Assembly: GCA_017646785.1 (NCBI GenBank)
Contig: JAGCLX010000019.1
Location: 1-14,333 of the forward strand
Direction: 5' to 3'
From: Alistipes sp.
GTDB taxonomy: Bacteria > Bacteroidota > Bacteroidia > Bacteroidales > Rikenellaceae
Length of the DNA: 14,333 bases
Shown here: positions 1 to 6,254 of the stretch, in pieces
Layout: each line of letters starts with the position of its first letter
Position numbering within the stretch: position 1 is the first letter of the stretch
Made by a program: the position numbers and the translations under genes
The notes under the pieces: generated by a model
What the model was told of the DNA's origin: nothing
What the model saw: the letters and a program-made list of their open reading frames with translations, nothing else
Databases searched by the model: none

Positions 1-1435
1 GTGCTGCGTTGTAGGGGTTAGAGAACTTGTCGCGGTACTCCTGCTCCTTCTCTGCAACGAACTTAGCCTTATCCTCCTTGTTCTCGAATGATGACAACGC
101 CTTTGCGTGCAATACCTCAACAGCGCCGCTTGCACCCATAACTGCGATCTCAGCTGTAGGCCATGCGTAGTTAACATCACCACGGATGTGCTTAGATGAC
201 ATAACGATGTATGCACCACCGTATGCCTTACGCAATGTAACAGTAATCTTGGGAACAGTAGCCTCGCAGTATGCGAAGAGAAGCTTTGCACCGTGAGTAA
301 TAACACCACCGTACTCCTGAGCTGTACCAGGCAAGAAGCCAGGAACGTCTACCAAAGTAACCAAAGGAATGTTGAACGCGTCGCAGAAACGTACGAAACG
401 AGCAGCCTTGCGTGATGCGTTGATATCGAGTACACCTGCCATGAACTTAGGCTGGTTAGCGATGATACCTACACTCTGGCCATTGAAGCGTGCGAAACCT
501 GTGATGATGTTCTTTGCGTATGCTGCTGCACTCTCCAAGAACTTACCATCGTCAACGATAGCCTTGATAACCTCCATCATGTCGTAAGGCTTGTTGGGGT
601 TGTCAGGGATGATGTCGTTCAAGATATCCTCCTTACGAGCGATGTCGTCAGTACATGGCTGGTCGGGAACCAACGCTGTGTAGTTCTGAGGCATGTATGA
701 GAGAAGGTCGCGGATAAGCTGCAAGCCCTCCTCCTCAGAGTCTACTGCGAACTGAGCTACACCACTCTTTGTAGTGTGCATGTTAGCACCACCAAGCTGC
801 TCCTGAGTCACGTCCTCACCAGTCACGGTCTTAACAACCTTAGGACCAGTCAAGAACATGTTAGATGTCTCACGACGCATGATGATGAAGTCAGTCAAAG
901 CGGGAGAGTAAACTGCACCACCTGCGCAAGGACCGAAGATAGCTGAGATCTGGGGGATAACACCAGAAGCCATAACGTTGCGCTGGAAGATGTTAGCATA
1001 ACCTGCCAAAGCGTTTACACCCTCCTGGATACGTGCGCCACCTGAGTCGTTAAGACCGATGCAGGGAGCACCATTGCGAACTGCCATATCCATAACCTTG
1101 CAAATCTTGTCAGCCAAAGAGATTGACAATGAACCTGCAGTAACGGTGAAGTCCTGTGCGAATACGTAAACAAGACGACCTGCGATGGTACCGTAACCTG
1201 TTACAACGCCATCACCGAATGTATGCTTCGCGTCCATACCGAAGTCGTAGCAACGGTGTGTAACGAACATATCGAACTCCTCGAAGCTACCCTCATCCAA
1301 GAGCATAGCGATACGCTCACGAGCTGTGTACTTACCCTTCTCGTGCTGCTTGTCGATTGCCTTCTGGCCACCACCCATGCGTGCTGTCTGGCGGTTGTCC
1401 ATCAATTTCTCAATCGCTTTCTGAATCTCACTCAT
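1..1435 (-). CDS. mmdA: Methylmalonyl-CoA/propionyl-CoA carboxyltransferase subunit (MmdA type), 3' end beyond left edge
   Basis: Carboxyltransferase subunit of a biotin-dependent acyl-CoA carboxylase/decarboxylase. In anaerobic Bacteroidales it interconverts methylmalonyl-CoA and propionyl-CoA, moving the carboxyl group to or from biotin. I translated the minus strand from ATG 1435-1433: it begins [16 protein letters not shown] and stays open to position 1 (478 codons). Visible family features are the N-terminal crotonase-fold half with [11 protein letters not shown] (about residues 129-139) and the acyl-CoA/oxyanion segment [16 protein letters not shown] (about 168-183). Near the C-terminus are [20 protein letters not shown] and a last visible stretch FSNPYNAA. 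The family is about 515 residues, so roughly 35-40 are missing off the left edge. In what I translated, isoleucine is ATC/ATT and U-ending codons (GGT, GTT, CGT) are common, suggesting high expression. It lies downstream of mce on the same strand. The biotin carrier and membrane decarboxylase subunits would be expected beyond the left edge. Whether it decarboxylates or carboxylates in vivo cannot be told from this subunit. Confidence 0.95.
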   Translation of the reverse strand, partial: MSEIQKAIEKLMDNRQTARMGGGQKAIDKQHEKGKYTARERIAMLLDEGSFEEFDMFVTHRCYDFGMDAKHTFGDGVVTGYGTIAGRLVYVFAQDFTVTAGSLSISLADKICKVMDMAVRNGAPCIGLNDSGGARIQEGVNALAGYANIFQRNVMASGVIPQISAIFGPCAGGAVYSPALTDFIIMRRETSNMFLTGPKVVKTVTGEDVTQEQLGGANMHTTKSGVAQFAVDSEEEGLQLIRDLLSYMPQNYTALVPDQPCTDDIARKEDILNDIIPDNPNKPYDMMEVIKAIVDDGKFLESAAAYAKNIITGFARFNGQSVGIIANQPKFMAGVLDINASRKAARFVRFCDAFNIPLVTLVDVPGFLPGTAQEYGGVITHGAKLLFAYCEATVPKITVTLRKAYGGAYIVMSSKHIRGDVNYAWPTAEIAVMGASGAVEVLHAKALSSFENKEDKAKFVAEKEQEYRDKFSNPYNAA

Positions 1436-1641
1436 AGTGTTTTTCTATTTTAGTTTTAGTTAATTTCAATTTGTGCGGAATGCCCAAAAAATTGCAAGCA
1501 AATCCTTTAAGGATAGAAGTTGTATAACAAGAGCTAGTTTTAGGCTTGCGCAGCCCGAATAACCGCAGTTTACTTTGCGTAAATGAGGATTATGAGGGCA
1601 AGCGTAACGACAAAATAGCCTTGTTAGACGGCTTCTATCGA
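1436..1641. other. mce-mmdA intergenic region with a short palindrome
   Basis: This is 206 bases between the mce stop and the mmdA start. I found no open frame worth calling and no TTTG-N19-TAnnTTTG promoter on the minus strand. It contains a 6-bp perfect inverted repeat with a one-base centre, ATCCTTTAAGGAT at 1502-1514, 67 bases upstream of mmdA. It could be an operator, a processing site or chance. The long spacing suggests mmdA has its own control or that the leader of the joint transcript matters. Confidence 0.5.
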
Positions 1642-2052
1642 TTACTTATTTTTGTTCTCGCAAAGCTCAGTAAGAATACCCTGTGTAGACTTTGGGTGGA
1701 GGAATGCGATAGTCAAGCCCTCAGCACCCTTACGAGGTGTCTTGTCGATAAGGCGGATGCCGTGAGCCTCTGCATCAGCAAGCTGCTCCTCGATGTTCTC
1801 GCAAGCGAGAGCCATGTGGTGGATACCAACGCCCTTGTTCTCGATGTACTTAGCGATAGTAGACTCGGGTGATGTAGGCTCCAAGAGCTCAATCTTAGTC
1901 TGACCAAGCATAAAGAATGCTGTCTTAACCTTCTGGTCTGCTACCTCCTCGATAGCGTAACACTTAAGGCCCAATACGTTCTCCCAATAAGGAATTGCCT
2001 CCTCGAGGCTGTTTACTGCAATACCGAGGTGCTCAATGTGTGATACTTTCAT
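1642..2052 (-). CDS. mce: Methylmalonyl-CoA epimerase
   Basis: Interconverts (2R)- and (2S)-methylmalonyl-CoA, linking the B12-dependent mutase to the carboxyltransferase step encoded next door by mmdA. The 136-residue product has the usual length and the paired betaalphabetabetabeta modules of the VOC (glyoxalase/epimerase) fold. The opening is SHIEHLGIAVNSLEEAI, with the first metal-ligand histidine at H8. KIELLEPT follows at about residues 53-60, then GVGIHHMAL at 75-82 with the ligand histidine at 78/79. The end LTELCE carries the ligand glutamate at 129. The start fits the family, whose members begin a few residues before the HLGIAV motif. A good minus-strand promoter lies 78-108 bases upstream. 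Position and direction indicate co-transcription or at least co-regulation with mmdA. Assignment is confident. Confidence 0.96.
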   Translation of the reverse strand: MKVSHIEHLGIAVNSLEEAIPYWENVLGLKCYAIEEVADQKVKTAFFMLGQTKIELLEPTSPESTIAKYIENKGVGIHHMALACENIEEQLADAEAHGIRLIDKTPRKGAEGLTIAFLHPKSTQGILTELCENKNK

Positions 2053-2129
2053 TGTGTTTTGTTTTTATAAAGTTTAACTTAGTATTTTTTTGTTATTGTT
2101 TATACAATTTTGTATCTACAAAAATCACC

Positions 2130-2160
2130 CAAAGATACTTCTTCTTTTTGAAACAACGAA
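2130..2160 (-). promoter_or_regulatory. Bacteroidetes-type promoter for mce (and perhaps mmdA)
   Basis: On the minus strand the -7 element TATCTTTG (2130-2137) is preceded, after exactly 19 bases, by TTCG (2157-2160). This is close to the TTTG-N19-TAnnTTTG consensus of the primary sigma factor in Bacteroidetes. The start of transcription would be near 2123, giving a leader of about 70 bases. The match is by eye only. Confidence 0.7.
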
Positions 2161-2252
2161 ATATTTTCGACTCTTTTTTTCACAATTTATCACACAACAA
2201 AGCGGCTCCACCACTAAATTCATGTCGCAAAGAAAAAAAGTAAATGCGAGGG

Positions 2253-2283
2253 TTTGATTATTGCGGAAAAAATACTACCTTCG
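2253..2283 (+). promoter_or_regulatory. Bacteroidetes-type promoter for the thioredoxin-like gene and meaB
   Basis: TTTG at 2253-2256 is followed after 19 bases by TACCTTCG at 2276-2283, matching the Bacteroidetes -33/-7 pattern with correct spacing. The predicted start of transcription, near 2290, lies only about 14 bases before the ATG at 2304. It is back to back with the mce promoter, with about 92 bases between the two -33 boxes. Confidence 0.75.
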
Positions 2284-2303
2284 CATATTAAACCTCGAAA
2301 GCA

Positions 2304-2777
2304 ATGAGACACATTTTTGCCATAATCGCCATCATCTGCGCCACTGCTGTGTGCTCCAGCGCACAGAGCGTGCGTATCGGTGAGCCTATTCCATCCTTGC
2401 ACGTCTCACCAAATATCGAAGATAGCATCTCTGTGTATGACCGCGACTACACCTGCCTGATATTCGCACACTCGGAGAGCGCACCTTGTGTGGATGCGAT
2501 GCAGCACTTTTCGGCCACGGCTCAAAGCATAGATAGGGAGTGCGCCATTGTGGTTATCACAAATGAATCGGAGAGCAACCGAGAGATAATCATCGAGCGT
2601 CTAAACATCGAGGATTACATACTCGCCTTCGACAACAACAGCCGCACATTCAAGGCCTTTGGCATACAGTATGCACCCTTTGTGGTCATATACCGAACAA
2701 AGAACTCACGCATCGAGTGGTTCGGCCCTATCCACCAGCTTAACGACAACACATTCAAGCAGATAAGTAAACGATAA
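2304..2777 (+). CDS. Secreted thioredoxin-fold protein with degenerate active site
   Basis: The 157-residue product starts with a signal peptide (MRHIFAIIAIICATAV, likely cleaved after CSSA at residue 20), so it should be exported to the periplasm. No proper lipobox precedes its early cysteines. The rest resembles the TlpA/redoxin thioredoxin fold: beta strand YTCLIFAHSES, a motif-like SAPC at residues 59-62 where the family has CxxC, then a strand-helix pair ending ECAIVVITNES. A YAPFVVIY strand carries the expected cis-proline (P125), followed by a G-P turn near 141. The first, nucleophilic cysteine of CxxC is replaced by serine, so ordinary disulfide oxidoreductase activity is doubtful. 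It has its own good promoter and ends 14 bases before meaB, so the two are probably co-transcribed. The fold call rests on pattern reading and the function is unknown. Members of this type are often annotated hypothetical. Confidence 0.7.
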   Translation: MRHIFAIIAIICATAVCSSAQSVRIGEPIPSLHVSPNIEDSISVYDRDYTCLIFAHSESAPCVDAMQHFSATAQSIDRECAIVVITNESESNREIIIERLNIEDYILAFDNNSRTFKAFGIQYAPFVVIYRTKNSRIEWFGPIHQLNDNTFKQISKR

Positions 2778-2791
2778 AAAACCGATATAAT

Positions 2792-3898
2792 ATGGCATTT
2801 AGCAAGATAGAACACTACGAGAAGGAGTATCTCGACCAGCACCACAACAGTGCGCTCAACGTCACCGAGGGTGTCGAGGAGAAGCCCGTCGTAAACCCAT
2901 ATTTCGTGCGCAAGAAACGCCGCGAGATGACCACCGACGAGTATGTAGATGGCATCCTCGCAGGTAACATCACCATCTTGGCTCAGGCCATCACCCTAAT
3001 CGAGAGCAACAATCCCACTCACTATGCTCAGGCACAGGAGATTATCGAGCGCTGTCTACCCCACGCTGGCAAGTCGGTACGCATCGGTATTACGGGTGTT
3101 CCTGGCGCTGGTAAATCGAGCTTCATCGAGGCTGTGGGCAACATGGTCACCTCATACAAGCACAAGCTCGCCGTATTGGCTATCGACCCCAGCTCGGAGC
3201 GTAGCGGAGGTTCAATCCTCGGCGATAAGACCCGCATGGAGAGCATATGCCACAACCCCAACATCTTCGTGCGCCCCTCGCCATCGGCAGGCTCTTTGGG
3301 CGGTGTAGCGCGCAAGACACGCGAGACCATTGTATTGTGTGAGGCAGCGGGTTACGACGTTATATTCATCGAGACTGTAGGTGTGGGACAGAGCGAGACT
3401 GCGGTGCACTCTATGGTCGACATGTTCATGATGTTGCAGATATCGGGTGCTGGTGACGAGCTTCAGGGCATCAAGCGCGGTATCATGGAGATGGCCGACA
3501 TGATGGTCATCACCAAGGCCGATGGAGAGAACGTCACCAAGGCGGAGCTTGCCAAGGCTCAGTATCAGGGTGCCCTACACCTCTTCCCCTTGCCAGAGTC
3601 GGAGTGGCGACCCCAGGTCTACACCTGCTCATCGCTCGAGGGCACAGGACTCGAGGAGGTATGGCAGGGTGTGGAGCAGTACTTGCAGCACATCGAGCTA
3701 AATGGCTACTTTATGGCTAACCGCAACCGTCAGAATAAGTACTGGATGTACGAGACGATAAACGAGACGTTGAAGTCGAGCTTCTACAACAACCCCGAGA
3801 TTGAGGCAAAGATGAAGGAGGTTGAGCAGCGCGTTCTCGACGCCAAGCTATCATCGTTCATCGCCGCCAAGGAGCTTCTAGACATCTACTTCAAATAG
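2792..3898 (+). CDS. meaB: Methylmalonyl-CoA mutase-associated GTPase MeaB
   Basis: G-protein chaperone of B12-dependent methylmalonyl-CoA mutase. In the family, GTP hydrolysis gates cofactor loading and protects the mutase from inactivation. The 368-residue protein has an N-terminal extension of about 50 charged residues and a helical region. Its SIMIBI-class G domain shows the P-loop GVPGAGKSS (102-110), IDPSS (131-135) and GSILGDKTRM (140-149). It continues with ETVGVGQSE (194-202) and TKAD (241-244), which serves as the NKxD guanine-specificity motif. The C-terminal helices fit the dimerisation arm of MeaB. The length is somewhat above the usual 320-340 because of the N-terminal part. It is the second gene of a two-gene plus-strand unit and is followed by a strong terminator. 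Its presence beside mce and mmdA ties the locus to the methylmalonyl-CoA route, although the mutase subunits are not in this window. Confidence 0.96.
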   Translation: MAFSKIEHYEKEYLDQHHNSALNVTEGVEEKPVVNPYFVRKKRREMTTDEYVDGILAGNITILAQAITLIESNNPTHYAQAQEIIERCLPHAGKSVRIGITGVPGAGKSSFIEAVGNMVTSYKHKLAVLAIDPSSERSGGSILGDKTRMESICHNPNIFVRPSPSAGSLGGVARKTRETIVLCEAAGYDVIFIETVGVGQSETAVHSMVDMFMMLQISGAGDELQGIKRGIMEMADMMVITKADGENVTKAELAKAQYQGALHLFPLPESEWRPQVYTCSSLEGTGLEEVWQGVEQYLQHIELNGYFMANRNRQNKYWMYETINETLKSSFYNNPEIEAKMKEVEQRVLDAKLSSFIAAKELLDIYFK

Positions 3899-3927
3899 GG
3901 AAACGGCAAGAGTGTTACCCATAAATA

Positions 3928-3973
3928 AAAGCGTCTGTCTAACATTTAGCTGTAAGACAGACGCTTTGTTTTT
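3928..3973 (+). terminator. Rho-independent terminator after meaB
   Basis: Perfect 13-bp stem AAAGCGTCTGTCT (3928-3940) and AGACAGACGCTTT (3955-3967), a 14-base loop, then GTTTTT. It is 29 bases past the meaB stop and is well placed to end the plus-strand unit. Confidence 0.9.
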
Positions 3974-4192
3974 GACATCATAACATAGCTTTCTCCATTA
4001 AATACCCAATGCAGTAGCCACCATATATTAGGGGAATTTACGCTATAATTTACTCTATATTTACTCTGTTTTACTTGCAAAGTGGGCAGATTACGTGGAA
4101 ATAACACCGAAAGCTATTTACTCTAAAACCCCGTTATTTCACGCGAAACACAGCACATAACACAATGGTTATACCATGATTATCAGACATAT
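3974..4192. other. Intergenic region with TTTACTCT-type octamer repeats and an inverted repeat
   Basis: No gene is evident between the meaB terminator and the tRNA terminator. The region holds TTTACGCT (4037-4044), TTTACTCT (4049-4056), TTTACTCT (4060-4067) and TTTACTTG (4070-4077), spaced 12, 11 and 10 bases apart. A further TTTACTCT lies at 4117-4124. Around the last copy there is an imperfect inverted repeat, CGTGGAAATAAC (4094-4105) against GTTATTTCACG (4133-4143), with one bulged base. Spacing near one helical turn suggests a protein-binding array, but no promoter or gene to be controlled is obvious nearby. Confidence 0.45.
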
Positions 4193-4230
4193 AAAAACAA
4201 AAGAGAGAAGCACAATGTCTTCTCTCCTTT
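4193..4230 (-). terminator. Rho-independent terminator of tRNA-Thr
   Basis: Read on the minus strand, AAAGGAGAGAAG (4230-4219) pairs with CTTCTCTCTTTT (4210-4199) over 12 bp with one G-T pair and an 8-base loop. It is followed by GTTTTT (4198-4193). It begins two bases after the tRNA 3' end, the usual arrangement for a single tRNA transcript. Confidence 0.85.
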
Positions 4231-4231
4231 G

Positions 4232-4303
<72 letters not shown>

Positions 4304-4335
4304 AATAATAAACCCTACTCCTATGAAAGAGTGCA

Positions 4336-4366
4336 CAAAAGTACATAAGATTTTTTAATTTACAAA
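4336..4366 (-). promoter_or_regulatory. Promoter of tRNA-Thr
   Basis: On the minus strand, TTTG (4363-4366) is followed after exactly 19 bases by TACTTTTG (4336-4343), a full match to TTTG-N19-TAnnTTTG. Transcription should start near 4329, about 25 bases before the mature tRNA. The surroundings are very AT-rich. Confidence 0.85.
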
Positions 4367-4479
4367 TTTTTGTCCTCTTTTTTTTATACACCAACCTCAC
4401 CACCCACCGAACAAAAGCAACCAACGCTATGATAATCAACATAATAACAAAGACACAATAAGCACTTAGAAGTATCACA

Positions 4480-4809
4480 TTAATATCTCCCAACGATCTG
4501 GTAACGGCGGATGACATGCTGGAGGCGATCGTAGCTTATCACACCACACTCACGCCACAGCACCTCGCCACGAAAGAAGAGCATAAGCGTAGGCAGGGCG
4601 ACGATATTGTATCTACGCACAAGGTCGACGCTCGAACGAGAGGTGGTATCCACACGCACAATAGTCACCACATCGCCCATCGAGAGTGCAAGGCGGTCCA
4701 AGGCGCTATCTATAGCACCACACGCACCACACCACGTGGCGTAGAAGTCTATCAATACAAGACCCTCGGCAGAGATAAGGTTATCGAAGTCTGAAGTTTT
4801 CATACTCAT
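4480..4809 (-). CDS. Thioredoxin-like protein with WCGAC active site
   Basis: A 109-residue single-domain thioredoxin. The central strand VLIDFYATWCGACGAIDSAL carries the redox motif W-C-G-A-C (about residues 26-30). The fold continues with VTIVRVDTTS, the cis-proline segment ALPTLMLFFRGE and a closing amphipathic helix. No signal peptide is seen, so it should act in the cytoplasm. The usual thioredoxin motif is WCGPC; here alanine replaces the proline, a change expected to raise reactivity or alter redox potential. The start may be either of two methionines (4809 or 4803). It lies 80 bases downstream of radA on the same strand, separated by a hairpin, so it may be transcribed by read-through or separately. 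I do not assign trxA because the substrate is unknown and another thioredoxin probably exists in the genome. Confidence 0.88.
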   Translation of the reverse strand: MSMKTSDFDNLISAEGLVLIDFYATWCGACGAIDSALDRLALSMGDVVTIVRVDTTSRSSVDLVRRYNIVALPTLMLFFRGEVLWRECGVISYDRLQHVIRRYQIVGRY

Positions 4810-4830
4810 ACATTATAGGTATACAAAGGA

Positions 4831-4861
4831 GAGGCTCCCCACACTACTTGCAGGGAGCCTC
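4831..4861 (-). terminator. Hairpin between radA and the thioredoxin-like gene
   Basis: Perfect 9-bp stem GAGGCTCCC (4831-4839) and GGGAGCCTC (4853-4861) with a 13-base loop, 28 bases past the radA stop. On the minus strand it is followed by TCCTTTG, not a clean U-run. It may be a weak terminator, an attenuator or an RNA processing/stability element. Confidence 0.5.
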
Positions 4862-4889
4862 AAAATTCATACCGTTCGCACAAGGCGAC

Positions 4890-6248
4890 TTAAAAGAGTG
4901 ACTTGGGCAGCTGTTCGATGCTTGATATAAACACCACCTCTATATCCTTGCGAGGCTTGATACTCTTTTGCACGAAGCTCGACACCACTATACGCTTAAA
5001 GCCCAGACGCGCAGCCTCGGATATGCGTTGCTCAGTGCGTGGGGCGGGACGCACCTCACCCGAGAGGCCTATCTCACCAGCACAGCATACACCCTCCATA
5101 AGCGGGCGGTCGTAGAGCGACGACACTATGGCCGCCACCACAGCCAAGTCCATGCCTGTATCTGTGATTTTGAAGCCTCCGGCGAAGTTTAAGAAGACAT
5201 CCTTCTGGAACATCTTGAGCCCTACGCGCTTCTCCAATACGGCAAGCAGCATATTCAGACGACGCTGGTCATAGCCCGTAGTAGAGCGCTGGGGAGTACC
5301 ATAGGCAGCACTGCTTACCAACGCCTGCACCTCGATAAGGTAGGGACGCAAGCCATCCACCGCAGCACCCACAGCCGTACCAGCCAGGGGCTCGTCATAG
5401 TGTGACAAGAGGATTTCCGAGGGGTTATCCACCTCGCGGAGTCCATCTTCGCGCATCTCAAACACTCCTATCTCGTATGTAGCGCCAAAGCGGTTCTTTA
5501 TGCCTCGCAGGATGCGGTAGGTGTGATTGCCATCACCCTCGAACTGCAGCACCACGTCGACGATATGTTCAAGAATCTTAGGGCCTGCAATGGTACCATC
5601 CTTGGTGATATGGCCAATAATGAATATAGCCACGCCGAGCGTCTTTGCCACCTTCAGGAGCGTGGCAGCACACTCGCGTATCTGCGTCACGCTACCCGCC
5701 GAGGAGTCAACGACATCGGATGCTATGGTCTGAATAGAGTCTATAATAACGACATCGGGGCGTAGCTCCTCTATCTGCGTAACGATATTTTCCAGCAACG
5801 TCTCCGTAAAGACCGTGCACTCCTCATTGCGTATACCAATGCGCGTAGCACGCATCTTAATCTGCTCGGCAGACTCCTCACCAGAGACATATAGTGTCTT
5901 AAGACCGTTATCCATGAGCGCCAGCTGCAACGACAATGTAGACTTACCTATGCCCGGCTCACCACCCAATAGAATGAGCGACCCCGGCACAATGCCTCCG
6001 CCCAACACGCGGTTTACCTCCTTAATGCCTACGTCAATGCGTACGGTGCTATGCTCTTCAATATCCTGCACCTTGCGTGGTTCAACCCTCGGTACAGAGG
6101 ATAGGCGCGAGGCAGCCGATGAGCTCTCCTTAGCCACCACATGCTCCGAGATGGTGTTCCACTCGCCACACGAGGGGCACTTACCCAACCACTTGGGAGT
6201 CTCATAGCCGCACGAGGTGCAGAAGTATGCACGCTTAACCTTTGCCAT
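4890..6248 (-). CDS. radA: DNA repair protein RadA (Sms)
   Basis: RecA-like ATPase that drives branch migration during homologous recombination and repair, acting in the cytoplasm as a hexameric DNA helicase. The 452-residue product is full length. A C4 zinc finger at the N-terminus has cysteines at 10, 13, 24 and 27. The Walker A is GGEPGIGKST (95-104) and the Walker B-like strand DVVIIDSIQTI lies at about 165-175. The RadA-specific motif KNRFG is at 251-255. A Lon-protease-like C-terminal domain (about 280-452) contains GMDLAVVAAIVSS and GEIGLSGEVR, without proteolytic residues being expected. The start sits just before the zinc finger, as in the family. Only 6 bases separate it from rseP upstream, so the two are almost certainly co-transcribed. 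There is no obvious functional link between them. Confidence 0.97.
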   Translation of the reverse strand: MAKVKRAYFCTSCGYETPKWLGKCPSCGEWNTISEHVVAKESSSAASRLSSVPRVEPRKVQDIEEHSTVRIDVGIKEVNRVLGGGIVPGSLILLGGEPGIGKSTLSLQLALMDNGLKTLYVSGEESAEQIKMRATRIGIRNEECTVFTETLLENIVTQIEELRPDVVIIDSIQTIASDVVDSSAGSVTQIRECAATLLKVAKTLGVAIFIIGHITKDGTIAGPKILEHIVDVVLQFEGDGNHTYRILRGIKNRFGATYEIGVFEMREDGLREVDNPSEILLSHYDEPLAGTAVGAAVDGLRPYLIEVQALVSSAAYGTPQRSTTGYDQRRLNMLLAVLEKRVGLKMFQKDVFLNFAGGFKITDTGMDLAVVAAIVSSLYDRPLMEGVCCAGEIGLSGEVRPAPRTEQRISEAARLGFKRIVVSSFVQKSIKPRKDIEVVFISSIEQLPKSLF

Positions 6249-6254
6249 ACTACC

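Noticed and set aside
1995..2243. An 82-codon plus-strand frame across the mce start and the divergent promoters.
   Set aside because: It overlaps mce and the promoter region, is low in complexity (Phe/Lys-rich from AT-rich DNA) and resembles no protein.
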